15,607 nucleotides of DNA from JAICIG01 sp035532215 (GCA_035532215.1 DATKRK010000142.1:1-15607); one strand, 5' to 3'. Numbered from the stretch's first letter, positions 1 to 7,772 are shown. Numbers and translations: made by a program. Notes: generated by a model from the letters alone, not told the origin.

Positions 1-55
1 GCACTTCAAGGGCTTCATCGGACAATAATCGGCCGTCGGGCAATGCAATAGCCAT
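1..55 (-). CDS. N-terminus of a probable IS630-like transposase (runs off left edge)
   Basis: An ATG at 55-53 on the minus strand opens a frame reading MAIALPDGRLLSDEALEV before the window ends. A GGCGG purine-rich stretch lies just upstream. The opening resembles the N-terminus of planctomycete helix-turn-helix IS630-type transposase subunits, which commonly begin with a short run around LPDGR/LSDE before the HTH; that is recall of a family pattern, not a search result. Only 18 codons are visible, so no catalytic residue or HTH can be checked. It points away from a DUF1559 gene that lacks its 5' part, which fits insertion of a mobile element. It could also be an unrelated protein. Confidence 0.4.
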   Translation of the reverse strand, partial: MAIALPDGRLLSDEALEV

Positions 56-136
56 AATTGCCGCCTATCACTTCACTTACATATGTTTCGGATCTGTTTC
101 CGGTAATGCTGTCGTGCAATTTACGTGCCGGGGTAA
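1..136 (-). mobile_element. Possible right end of an insertion sequence that truncated a DUF1559 gene
   Basis: Recognisable DUF1559 coding sequence starts abruptly with the tyrosine codon TAT at 137-139, and an in-frame stop (taa, 134-136) sits directly before it. Upstream lies roughly 80 bp without coding sense, then the start of a divergent minus-strand gene that looks transposase-like. IS630 elements insert at TA, and a TA is present at 137-138, so the junction may lie at about 136. The other end and its inverted repeat are outside the window, so the element cannot be confirmed. Confidence 0.3.
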
Positions 137-616
137 TATGCCGCGTCGTGCGGCGACCGGCTTGTCAATCTTTTTGGCCCAGGGCCGGGATCGCTCGGCG
201 AAGCCGACAGTGGCGCGTACAACTGGCCTCAGCAGGAAAATACCGGTATCTGCTATCAGCGCAGCATGATTCGAGATGCAGAGATTCGCGACGGGCGCTC
301 CAACACGTACCTGCTGGGCGAAAAGTACCTTGACTCGACTCAATACGCGACAGGCAACGCGTCGAACGACAACCAAGATCTATACGTTGGATACGACCGC
401 GATACCCTGCGCCTCGTACACCCGTTCTATCCGCCGATGGTTGACACGCCAGGAGTGGGCGACGAACTCGCGTTCGGGAGCGCTCATCCAGCAGCTTTTA
501 ACGCCGCCTTGTGCGACGGGTCGGCGCGATCGATCAGTTATGCGATCGATGCGGAGACGCACCGGCGTCTGGGGAATCGGAAAGACCATGGCGCGGTCAA
601 CCTTGACGTTCAGTAA
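137..616 (+). pseudogene. DUF1559 (pilin-like, H-X9-DG) protein, 5'-truncated remnant
   Basis: The frame from 137 to the TAA at 614-616 gives about 159 residues of the C-terminal half of a DUF1559 protein, the large planctomycete family of type-IV-pilin-like secreted proteins. Diagnostic stretches include YAASCGD, a PGPGSL-like segment, TGICYQRS, DGRSNTYLLGEKYLD, and near the end GSAHPAAFNAALCDGSARSI (the H-X9-DG motif) followed by THRRLGNRKD. The N-terminal prepilin cleavage/methylation motif and hydrophobic helix are absent, and a stop codon precedes the homologous part. An internal ATG at 266 exists but would make a protein without the secretion signal, so this is probably non-functional. 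The last 160 codons look undamaged, so the loss may be recent. The abutting transposase-like gene offers a cause. Confidence 0.75.
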
Positions 617-648
617 CGGCTCTCCAGCTTTTGAATTCCGAGGATTAC

Positions 649-1902
649 GTGAGTCGAGCAGCCGGGTCGCAGCACGAGTCCACTGAACAGGTTCCAAACG
701 ACGGCTGCGAGGCGCTTGCGCGTGAGCCCTGGGCGCGTAGCACGGCCATCTGGTACCTGAGCGGCGTAGTGTTCGCGCTAGGGTTTTCGCTCGGCCTGAC
801 ATTAGCGCCGCCAAAGTCGCGGCCGCGAAATTCTGCGCTTGACGTATTTGCTTGGCAGGATGGCCGGTGGTATCGGCAGATCGCGGATAACGGCTATGAT
901 TATAAGCCTGATGAACGATCGAACGCGGCTTTCTTTCCTGTTTATCCGTTGCTTGCTCGCGGCGTTGCTTCGGTCTTGAACCTGCGCGTCGAGATCGCGC
1001 TGTTGGTCGTGTCGAATAGCTCCCTGCTGGGGGCGCTGCTAATTTTGCGCTCCTATGCTCGGCTGCGATATCCGACATTGTCGGAATCCGGCTGCGATCA
1101 CGTTTTGCTGGCGGCCTCTTTCTTCCCAACCGCCTGTTTTTTTCGGATGGCGTATTCGGAATCGACGTTTTTGTTGGCGTCCGTGACAGCGTTTTACGCA
1201 ATCGAGCGGCGGTGGCCCCTGTGGCTAACCGCGCCCATTGTTGGGCTGGGAACCGCGGTGCGGCCGGTCGGCATAGCGTTGCTCGCCCCGTTGGTTATTG
1301 GCATCTGGCGCCGCGATTTCTCCGTCAAGAAGAAATTGAAGCTTATCGTCTTTTCTTCTCCGGTAGCGTGCTGGGGCCTCGCCGCCTTCATGGCGTTTCA
1401 GTATGCCGCATTCGGCGAACCTCTGGCGTTCGCGAAGGCGCAACAGCACTGGGGCGTGCGCTCGGCGGGAGCGTTCGCGGAGAAGCTTGTCTCGTTGGCG
1501 ACCCTTGAGCCAGTCCTCGCGGTTTACAGTGAATCGTCGCCCACATTTTGGGGGCTGGCCGATAACGGCGCCGCCGAGTGGTTTAGCTTGCAATTCGCTA
1601 ACCCGCTGTACTTCGTTACGGCTATCGCGCTCATCGCGTTCGGCGCGCACCGGCGATGGCTCGCAGCCGATGAAACGCTGCTGGCGGTGCTTCTGCTGCT
1701 AATCCCGTACGCGACACGAGGCTATGAAATGGGGATGGGATCCATGGGACGATTCGTCGCCGTCGTGTTTCCGATTTATTTGGTGGCGGGTCAATTGCTC
1801 GGCCGCGCTCCCGCAGCGATTACCGCAGCGCTGATCTCGCTTTCAGCGTTTATGATGGGGGCATACGCCGCCTTTTACGCCGCGGGGCGCCTGGTTTTCT
1901 AA
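649..1902 (+). CDS. PIG-V/mannosyltransferase-like polytopic membrane glycosyltransferase
   Basis: A 417-aa integral membrane protein. I chose GTG 649 because a GAGG (640-643) sits 5 nt upstream; a TTG at 631 extends it by six residues. After a short cytoplasmic leader there is a first membrane segment, then a periplasmic loop with WQDGRWYRQIADNGYDY and AAFFPVYPLLAR, followed by many hydrophobic helices with FFPTACFFRMAYSESTFLLA and GTAVRPVGIALLAP. These match the bacterial relatives of GPI mannosyltransferase PIG-V (GT-C fold), where an aspartate near the first loop, probably the D of WQDGRWY, acts in transfer from a lipid-linked sugar. Substrate and acceptor are unknown; cell-envelope glycan decoration is inference. 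It begins 32 bp after the DUF1559 remnant and its stop overlaps the stop of a convergent decayed frame. No operon partner is evident. Confidence 0.75.
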   Translation: MSRAAGSQHESTEQVPNDGCEALAREPWARSTAIWYLSGVVFALGFSLGLTLAPPKSRPRNSALDVFAWQDGRWYRQIADNGYDYKPDERSNAAFFPVYPLLARGVASVLNLRVEIALLVVSNSSLLGALLILRSYARLRYPTLSESGCDHVLLAASFFPTACFFRMAYSESTFLLASVTAFYAIERRWPLWLTAPIVGLGTAVRPVGIALLAPLVIGIWRRDFSVKKKLKLIVFSSPVACWGLAAFMAFQYAAFGEPLAFAKAQQHWGVRSAGAFAEKLVSLATLEPVLAVYSESSPTFWGLADNGAAEWFSLQFANPLYFVTAIALIAFGAHRRWLAADETLLAVLLLLIPYATRGYEMGMGSMGRFVAVVFPIYLVAGQLLGRAPAAITAALISLSAFMMGAYAAFYAAGRLVF

Positions 1903-2090
1903 TTCGCCTTGAGCCAATCCATGTGCCCGCGAATATCGGTCACGCCGTCGTGCAGCCGATCGGCCACTCGCTCTTGACTCAAAACCCGGCAGACTTTACC
2001 GTTCGCCAGCCTGAACCGCCGAAGGATGGGCGGCTTTTCGCCAATGCCCGCCAGGCTGGATCTTCCCCTTGAAACTCGTAGGGCGGGCGC
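1899..2090 (-). pseudogene. Decayed minus-strand ORF tail ending in GVTDIRGHMDWLKAN
   Basis: A minus-strand frame is open from 2090 to a TAG at 1901-1899 (63 codons) with no plausible start: an in-frame TAG (2091-2093) precedes it. It includes ILRRFRLANGKVCRVLSQER and ends GVTDIRGHMDWLKAN. The last dozen residues recur in the remnant at 7474-7690. The amino-acid composition looks protein-like, so I read it as the 3' end of a lost gene. I do not recognise the family. Its stop overlaps the stop of the plus-strand glycosyltransferase, so a chance frame is possible. Confidence 0.35.
1909..1947. repeat. 39-bp dispersed repeat, copy 1
   Basis: This block matches 7643-7681 at 36 of 39 positions by eye, in the same orientation. 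On the minus strand it encodes GVTDIRGHM(D/G)WL. Flanking sequences on both sides are unrelated in the two copies. Confidence 0.6.
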
Positions 2091-2115
2091 CTAGGGCGAA
2101 ACTGAGGGATTTTAT

Positions 2116-2245
2116 CCCGCATTGCGCACGAGCCCCCGGAGTCTCGCGACAGAGTGTACGGCAGAATTCGTCCGAAATATGGGCGTAAACCACTGCCACC
2201 GCTCGACTTCACACGAAGTCGCTGCAAATTGGTGCGCAATGCGGG
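2116..2245. mobile_element. 130-bp MITE-like element with perfect 14-bp terminal inverted repeats
   Basis: CCCGCATTGCGCAC at 2116-2129 is perfectly inverted as GTGCGCAATGCGGG at 2232-2245. Inside, CGACTTC (2204-2210) and GAAGTCG (2215-2221) form a 7-bp stem with a 4-nt loop. The element codes for nothing convincing and sits in a gene-free stretch, as expected for a non-autonomous element or for a fossil IS that lost its transposase. A target-site duplication is not clear: TAT flanks the left end and TTA the right. Confidence 0.5.
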
Positions 2246-2448
2246 TTATAGAAAAGTAGCTGGACAACGCGACAAAATCGGCCGTCGCGACCGCCCGGCC
2301 CGTCCCCCCGAAACACGGGGAATGCCCGATACCAAGGGTATTTTTCTCGTTTCGCCCCTCAGCGTCGGCGAACCTGCGTCACTCGCTGTCGTTCTCGGCG
2401 GCGCCCTTTGCCCATTTTTTCAACACGGCGGCCCCAACTCGGGCCGGA
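2246..2448. other. Gene-free stretch downstream of the UnbV gene
   Basis: About 200 bp without a supported gene. It holds a small stem (CCCCG 2306-2310, CGGGG 2316-2320) and a weak stem with TTTTT around 2329-2346. Neither has the usual stem length plus T-run in the direction needed to terminate the minus-strand gene ending at 2449. Confidence 0.5.
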
Positions 2449-5400
2449 TCAGTCGGCGTTGCCGACCGAGGTGTCCGCGGCGGACGAGGCTTCCGCCCGA
2501 CTTGGCGGCGTGAGGGGAAAGATTTCGCCGCGGCCTTCGATCAAGACGATGGCCTGGTCGACTGCCAGGTCGCGGAAGGTTTGTTCGAGTCCGGAAGGCC
2601 AGGCGACGGTTAGCGCTTCGACGCGTTCCGCGCCGCCGAGTCCGAACGTGAGTTGCCGCTCGTTGCTGGCTTGAAAACCGTCGCCGGCCGTCAACTGACG
2701 AACGAAAGTTCGCTCCGCCGTCTTCAGCCTCACGGTCGCTCCGATGGCCTCTCGGTCCGATTTCACTCCCCGCAAATGGACCGCCAGGAAGCGGCCGTGG
2801 CGCGGTGTGCGGTTGGTGAGCAGCGCCGCCGGCGCATCGACGTGCGTGGCGCAGAAGTCTTCGAGACCGTCGCGATTCCAGTCCAAACGGGCCAGAGCGC
2901 GGCCCAACCGTTTTGCCTGGAAATAGGGCCCGAGGTCCGCCGCCGGCGCTTCGTCGAACCGCCCGTCGCCGAGGTTGCGGAAGTATTGCGGCGGCATTTG
3001 ATAAGCCACGCCGTTGGCCGAAAAATCGTTGATGTGCCCGTTGAGGACCAGCAGATCGGGAACTCCGTCGAGCTCGCCGTCGACGAATTGGGTTCCCCAG
3101 CCCAGCAGCGGGAAACTGACATCGTAGAGCTGCGCTGGCCGGGTTGCGTCGACGAACGAGCGGTCGGGTTGTTGCAAATAGAGCGCGTTCGCCTCGCGAT
3201 AGAAATTCGTCACGAACAAGTCCAGCAGGCCGTCCCCATTGGCGTCGCCAGCGGCAATGCCCATCGAGGCCTGAGCCTTGCCCGCTTCGTCCAAGCCGAC
3301 CCCGCGGAGCAGGCCGCACTCATTGAAAACCAGCCGCCCGCCGGGCTGCGAGGTCTGGTTCGCGAAGAAGAAGTTCGCGGTCGTGTCGTTCGAGACGAAC
3401 AGGCTCAAACGATGCGATCCGTCGAAGTCGGCGGCGACGACGCCCAATCCCTTTCCTTCGGGCGCGATGATTCCGGCTTCCGCCGACACGTCTCGGAAAC
3501 GGCCGTCTCCCAAGTTCTGGTAGCACCGATCTTGTTCCGCGCCAAACAACACCGGTCCGCACTGCACGATCTTGTCCTTGTCGCGGCAGACCTTTTCGAA
3601 GACGTCGGGGCCGGCGAGATACGTGGCTGCGTAAAGATCGGGCCAGGCGTCGCCGTTGAAATCGGCCATGACGCAGCTCGACGTCCAGCCCTCGCCCCTC
3701 AAGCCGCTTGTCTGCGTCACGTCGCTGAACGTGCCGTCTCCATTGTTCCGATACAAACGGTTGGCGCCGAGATTTCCCAAGTACAAATCGGGGAAACCGT
3801 CCTGGTTGAAATCGCCCACGGTCGCTCCCTGGCTGAATCGCTCGTCGCCGAGTCCCGCTTGGGCGGTTACGTCCTCGAACCGGCCATCGCCCCGGTTGCG
3901 AAACAATCGATCGAGATACTGCCTTTGGCCAGCCTGGGGCGGCCACGCGCAGCCTTGGGTGAGATAAAGATCGGGCCAGGCGTCGCCGTCGAAATCGATC
4001 GCGGCTGCTCCTCCGCCGCTGAATTCGAACATATAGGCGCGCTCGCCATGAGCGGGCGCGCCGTTGTAAAAGCGAAACTTCAATCCCGCCGACGCTGCTT
4101 CGTCGGCGAACGACGCCTGGGCGTCGGAAAGTTCCCACACGGCCTCCGGCCGTACAGTCGCGGCCGATTCCCATTCCGGCAAAGGCCAAGTGGCCAGATC
4201 GACCTGCGCGGCCGGATTCGCCGCGTGCAAGTCCAGCGGCGAATGTTCCAGCAAACTCGGGCGAACTCGCCCCAGCGCCTCTTGCGCCCATTCGACCTGG
4301 GCATCGTTGCGGGCTACGAGGTGCGCCCAGGCGGCGGCCTCCCAGGGCCGCCCGGCGTTTTCCAACAAGGAGACGAGTTCGCGAATTCCTTGCTGTTCGA
4401 CCTGAACGTCGGCCAGCAAGCTCGTAATCCGGGCGAGAATCTTCGACCGCTCGGCGAACGGGGCGACCGCCGTTTTGTCACCCAGTGCGGTCATCAGTTG
4501 CGAAAGCTGATAGTTGGCCCCCAGGTGATTCGGATATCGTTGGACAGCTTCCCAAAAGCACCGCGCAGCCGCTTTCGACTGACCGGCCCGCTTGGCCCAC
4601 GAGCCGCGCACGAACCAGATTTCCGGATGCTCGTCGGCCTTCGGCGGCAATTGGCGATGCCACGCGACGAGCGCCTCCGGAGGCGCGGCATCCAGCAGAA
4701 ATAGGCCATATTGAGCCTGGACCTCGATCTGCTCGGGATGTCGTCGATAAAGCTCCTTCAGCACCGGCCCGGCAAGCTCGTTCTGATTCCGCGTCCGCCA
4801 AACCCTGGCTTGCACGAACAGCGGCAAAGGATCGTCGGGAGCAACCGACCGGCACAGCGAAGCGAACTTCGGCTCGTTCAGGAATTGCGAGTCCGGAGCG
4901 CCGAACATCAGCAAGTACTCGCCAACGAAATCTCCGGCGCGGAGCAATTCGGCCAGATGCGGCAACGCCTCCCAGGTTCGCCCTTCGGCCTCGAGCAGAT
5001 AAACCAGCTCTTTTCGCGCAGCGAGCGAACTGGGATCGATCGCCAACACGCGACGCAAGCATCGCTCGGCGTCGACCGCGTAGCCTTCCTTCAGGTAACG
5101 CTGCGCCGAGCCGAGCAAGGCCTGCGCCGCCTCGGGGCCGCCGTCGTCGGCGACCTGACGATAATATTCGAGGGCGTCGTACGAATTCAGCCGCTTGCTG
5201 GCCGCGCGCCCCGCGATCAACAGCGCTTGCGTCGAGTGCGGCGATTCAGCCAGAACTTGCTTGGCCAGCCGCTCCGCTTCGCCCGGATTGTCGTAGATCA
5301 AAGCCAGCGCAGCCGCCTGCAACCTTTGTCGTTCGGGCGAAGTTCGCAGCAACGGATAAAACGGCGCAACTGCCGCCAGCGCGACGACCAGCGCCGCGAG

Positions 5401-5466
5401 ATATCCGCTCGTGCGATCGAATCGCGCCGCGGCGCCGGAATTCGAGCTTGAGGGGCAAGCGTGCAT
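2449..5466 (-). CDS. TPR - FG-GAP/VCBS repeat - ASPIC/UnbV (CRTAC1-like) exported protein
   Basis: A 1005-aa protein (ATG 5466; an ATG at 5514 adds 16 residues but overlaps the upstream gene). Residues 21-40 form one hydrophobic membrane/signal segment (GYLAALVVALAAVAPFYPLL). Residues about 45-400 are helical TPR-like repeats. From about 490 come FG-GAP/VCBS blades with calcium-binding-like motifs: DFDGDAWPDLYLTQ, DFNQDGFPDLYLGN, DFNGDAWPDLYAAT, DANGDGLLDLFVTN and DWNRDGLEDF. Residues about 907-976 are an ASPIC/UnbV domain (AIGATVRLK, FQASNERQLTFGLG, VAWPSG). Such proteins are anchored beta-propellers on the periplasmic or surface side, thought to mediate binding or adhesion; the ligand is unknown. 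One blade is degenerate (DFDGSHRLSLFVSND), lacking the usual D-x-D-G spacing. The start lies 13 nt after the 59-aa gene, suggesting cotranscription. Confidence 0.85.
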   Translation of the reverse strand: MHACPSSSNSGAAARFDRTSGYLAALVVALAAVAPFYPLLRTSPERQRLQAAALALIYDNPGEAERLAKQVLAESPHSTQALLIAGRAASKRLNSYDALEYYRQVADDGGPEAAQALLGSAQRYLKEGYAVDAERCLRRVLAIDPSSLAARKELVYLLEAEGRTWEALPHLAELLRAGDFVGEYLLMFGAPDSQFLNEPKFASLCRSVAPDDPLPLFVQARVWRTRNQNELAGPVLKELYRRHPEQIEVQAQYGLFLLDAAPPEALVAWHRQLPPKADEHPEIWFVRGSWAKRAGQSKAAARCFWEAVQRYPNHLGANYQLSQLMTALGDKTAVAPFAERSKILARITSLLADVQVEQQGIRELVSLLENAGRPWEAAAWAHLVARNDAQVEWAQEALGRVRPSLLEHSPLDLHAANPAAQVDLATWPLPEWESAATVRPEAVWELSDAQASFADEAASAGLKFRFYNGAPAHGERAYMFEFSGGGAAAIDFDGDAWPDLYLTQGCAWPPQAGQRQYLDRLFRNRGDGRFEDVTAQAGLGDERFSQGATVGDFNQDGFPDLYLGNLGANRLYRNNGDGTFSDVTQTSGLRGEGWTSSCVMADFNGDAWPDLYAATYLAGPDVFEKVCRDKDKIVQCGPVLFGAEQDRCYQNLGDGRFRDVSAEAGIIAPEGKGLGVVAADFDGSHRLSLFVSNDTTANFFFANQTSQPGGRLVFNECGLLRGVGLDEAGKAQASMGIAAGDANGDGLLDLFVTNFYREANALYLQQPDRSFVDATRPAQLYDVSFPLLGWGTQFVDGELDGVPDLLVLNGHINDFSANGVAYQMPPQYFRNLGDGRFDEAPAADLGPYFQAKRLGRALARLDWNRDGLEDFCATHVDAPAALLTNRTPRHGRFLAVHLRGVKSDREAIGATVRLKTAERTFVRQLTAGDGFQASNERQLTFGLGGAERVEALTVAWPSGLEQTFRDLAVDQAIVLIEGRGEIFPLTPPSRAEASSAADTSVGNAD

Positions 5467-5479
5467 CACGATCGGCCGG

Positions 5480-5659
5480 TTATTTTCGTTCGCTGATCGC
5501 GCCCCAAACGACAAATCCCGCCCCTACGATCATGGAGATGATGCTGGCCGGCAGCAGAACTTCGCGCGCCGCGGGCTGATACGGAAAACCGATGAGATGT
5601 GCATGGGCATACGCCGATTCAGCCGTGAGAACCAGAATCGCTCCCGCCACAAGTCGCAT
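5480..5659 (-). CDS. 59-aa exported, C-terminally membrane-anchored peptide with mature HAHL N-terminus
   Basis: ATG 5659 has a strong Shine-Dalgarno (GGAGGGAG, 3 nt upstream), which decides this start over the ATG at 5674. The product starts with a signal peptide (MRLVAGAILVLTAESAYA) with a good A-Y-A cleavage site, leaving a predicted 41-aa mature chain that begins H-A-H-L, then a membrane helix (about residues 36-55, LPASIISMIVGAGFVVWGAI) and a short charged tail (SERK). I do not recognise a family. HAHL right after the signal peptide is reminiscent of CopC-type copper proteins, and His at mature positions 1 and 3 could bind Cu(II), but the CopC beta-barrel is absent. It ends 13 nt before the UnbV-protein start and lies 110 nt after the esterase gene. 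Confidence 0.65.
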   Translation of the reverse strand: MRLVAGAILVLTAESAYAHAHLIGFPYQPAAREVLLPASIISMIVGAGFVVWGAISERK

Positions 5660-5769
5660 GAACTCCCTCCGCATTCCAGTCGCCCCGAGCCGAAGCCAGC
5701 CGCTTGTTGTGGCGGCAGCCGGCCCCCACTCCGCTTGATGCAAACTGCTCCACTGGACGCAAATCTGGC

Positions 5770-7344
5770 CTATTCCGCAGCCGGTTCGGCGTTGATTGCA
5801 TCGTTCCAGCGATCGGTGCGAAAAGGCGAGGCCGGCAAGCCGGCCTGGTTGCACAGGTTCGGCTCGGCCAATTGATGCCAGCCGAAGCGCACCGCCACGG
5901 GGGCCGCAACCTGCGGCGACTGGACGACGACCGTCTCGCCGTCGATTTCGGCCGCGGCGGGCACGAATTTCTTGTCCTCGCCGGCGATCGAAAACCAATC
6001 GAGTGGTTTCCCGTCGCGCGACTTCAATCCGCCGCCGACGTGCCGGAACTTCAGCCGAACGCGGCCGTCCTCGACGACCATCGAATCGTACAGCGGACCG
6101 GAGTAAACCAGTTCGTTCTTGCCGTAAGTTCCGGCCAGCGCCCACAGCGCCAACCGCCTGCCCGTCTCTTGCTTGTTGCGCGGATGAATGTCGGCCGTGT
6201 TCGCGATATCGGTGACCACGGCCATGCCGGTATTCGGAAACGCCAGCGTCGCAGTTTGGGCTTCCCAGATTTCGGGCAACAACGTCGGCGCGGCGCCGTA
6301 CTTGTACGGCGCCAGTTGCACGTACAGGAACGGAAACTCGCCCTGCCCCCAGACCGTGCGCCAGCCTTGAATCAACCCCTTCATCAAGTCGTGGTAGTGC
6401 ATGCCGGCGCCCAGGTTCGACTCGCCCTGATACCAGATGGCGCCGCGAATGCCGAAGGGGACCAACGGATGCACCATGCCGTTGTACAGGCCGGTGGGGG
6501 CGCCGTTGTTGTTGAACGGATTGCTCGGAAAACCCGGCGGCTCGGAAATCGCTTGACCGCTGGCGGCCGCGGCATCGGCGGCGGCGAGCCAGGTCCGAAT
6601 CTTGTCTCGCTGGGCCTTCAGTGCGGCCTGATAGCCCGCCTGCATCGCACCGATCTGGCTGCGTTCCCGCTCCAGCTCGGGCTGCGACTCGAAACCTGCG
6701 GGCGGAGTCCACGGCTCGATCCGCGTGCCGCCCCAGGACGTGGCGATCATGCCGAGGGGCACGTCGAGCGCCTTGTGCAATTCGCGGCCGAAGAAGTACG
6801 AAACGGCCGAGAAATTGGGAACCGTTTGCGGCGTGCAAACTTGCCAGCGGGCGTTTACGTTTTTGGCCGGCGTGCCCGAGGGAATCAGCGGCACGAGAAA
6901 CAACCGCAGCTTCGGATAATCGGCGGACGCGATTTCCTCCTGGGCATTGTTCGAGGCGGCGACTGACCATTGCATGTTCGATTGACCCGAACCGACCCAG
7001 ACTTCGCCGACCAATATGTCTTCGAGCTTGATCGTGTTCTTGCCCGCGATGGTCATCTCCAACGGTTCGGCCGAAGCCGACAGGCCCGGCAGTTTGACCA
7101 GCCACTCGCCCTCGGCGTCGGCCGTGGTTTTGGCGTGCATCTCGCCCAGCGTGATCTCGATTTCTTCGCCCGGGCTGGCCCAGCCCCAGACGCTAATCGG
7201 CGTCTCTTGCTGCAATACCATGTGACTGCCGATCACGGCCGGCAAGGTTACGTCGGCTCGCGCGGGGGGCGCGGCTGAAAGTCCAACCATCAACGCGGCC
7301 AGCAGCACTCGAACGGCCAACCAGCCGGCAGAAATCGGTCTCAT
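5770..7344 (-). CDS. Sialate O-acetylesterase-like SGNH esterase, secreted
   Basis: A 524-aa protein of the SASA (PF03629/CE20-like) group, which removes O-acetyl groups from sialic acids or other acetylated glycans. ATG 7344 is chosen because it gives a clean signal peptide (WLAVRVLLAALMVGLSAAPPARA); the frame extends upstream to 7449 without one. Residues 32-115 form an N-terminal beta domain (VIGSHMVLQQ, VWGWASPGE). The SGNH blocks follow: GSGQSNMQW with nucleophile Ser122, ATSWGGTRIEPW at 201-212, AIWYQGESN at 302-310, and the catalytic DIHP with Asp385 and His387. Full-length, with all catalytic residues. An insert rich in Ala/Gln/Glu (about 220-285) separates blocks, as in planctomycete relatives. 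Substrate could be algal or mucin polysaccharide acetyl esters; this cannot be told from sequence. No sulfatase or glycosidase lies next to it. Confidence 0.88.
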   Translation of the reverse strand: MRPISAGWLAVRVLLAALMVGLSAAPPARADVTLPAVIGSHMVLQQETPISVWGWASPGEEIEITLGEMHAKTTADAEGEWLVKLPGLSASAEPLEMTIAGKNTIKLEDILVGEVWVGSGQSNMQWSVAASNNAQEEIASADYPKLRLFLVPLIPSGTPAKNVNARWQVCTPQTVPNFSAVSYFFGRELHKALDVPLGMIATSWGGTRIEPWTPPAGFESQPELERERSQIGAMQAGYQAALKAQRDKIRTWLAAADAAAASGQAISEPPGFPSNPFNNNGAPTGLYNGMVHPLVPFGIRGAIWYQGESNLGAGMHYHDLMKGLIQGWRTVWGQGEFPFLYVQLAPYKYGAAPTLLPEIWEAQTATLAFPNTGMAVVTDIANTADIHPRNKQETGRRLALWALAGTYGKNELVYSGPLYDSMVVEDGRVRLKFRHVGGGLKSRDGKPLDWFSIAGEDKKFVPAAAEIDGETVVVQSPQVAAPVAVRFGWHQLAEPNLCNQAGLPASPFRTDRWNDAINAEPAAE

Positions 7345-7473
7345 GTCGCAGATCTCACGGAAGAAGGGGCGTACAGAAAGCCATGCACCGCCCTTTCCCG
7401 GCGGCAGGCTTCTCCGATTGTACTGCGCCCAATGGTCGACAACCAGCAACCGGCTGGTGCGGGCAACGCGCCC

Positions 7474-7690
7474 TTATTTCAGCCCGGCAAGAAACTCGAC
7501 GAGGTCGCGCAGTTCGCCCTTCGACAGCGCCCCGATCAGCCGTACGCGGTCGTGATGGACGGCGTAGGTCTCGAACTTATCGCCTTGATATTTGTGATAC
7601 ATGGCCACGCGGTCGTCGACCGTGCGGCAGGCCAGGTCGTCATTGAGCCAGCCCATGTGCCCGCGAATATCGGTCACCCCGGCGCCCTCC
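7474..7690 (-). pseudogene. C-terminal remnant, possibly of a planctomycete cytochrome/dehydrogenase protein
   Basis: The minus-strand frame ends at a TAA (7476-7474) and contains VAMYHKYQGDKFETYAVHHDRVRLIGALSKGELRDLVEFLAGLK preceded by GVTDIRGHMGWLNDDLACRT. The ending, a helix of the type LSK-x-ELRDLVEFLAGL, resembles the tails of planctomycete cytochrome-c and membrane-bound-dehydrogenase proteins (weak recall). No CxxCH or N-terminal domain is present. The only upstream ATG in frame (7773) coincides with the divergent gene's start, so the rest of the gene is missing. It lies between the esterase gene and a secreted hypothetical. A 39-bp block inside it is repeated at 1909-1947. Confidence 0.45.
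7643..7681. repeat. 39-bp dispersed repeat, copy 2
   Basis: Partner of the block at 1909-1947, with 3 mismatches in 39 bases. It encodes GVTDIRGHMGWL on the minus strand. Confidence 0.6.
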
Positions 7691-7772
7691 GGGCAATTGC
7701 TCTTGAATGGCATGGCCTGCCGACCTACGATTCGCCTGCTTACCGCCACTGAAAGACTCAAGGAGCCTCCCA

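Noticed and set aside
1979..2239. 86-codon minus-strand frame
   Set aside because: It spans the MITE-like element and competes with another frame in the same stretch; no ribosome site or family.
2329..2346. Small stem with a T-run (ATACC/GGTAT then TTTT)
   Set aside because: Stem of only 5 bp with a 3-nt loop, far from any plus-strand gene end; not a convincing terminator.
2653..4704. 683-codon plus-strand open frame opposite the UnbV gene
   Set aside because: It is the antisense shadow of the FG-GAP/UnbV gene; the translation has no domain sense and the minus strand has clear motifs.
5674..7105. Upstream part of the 541-codon minus frame that ends at 5480
   Set aside because: It is an out-of-frame shadow of the esterase; only the last 59 codons with their own ribosome site look real.
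7417..7422. TACAAT on the minus strand as a -10 box for the esterase gene
   Set aside because: No -35-like hexamer at proper spacing, and it lies 73 bp from the start; too weak to call.
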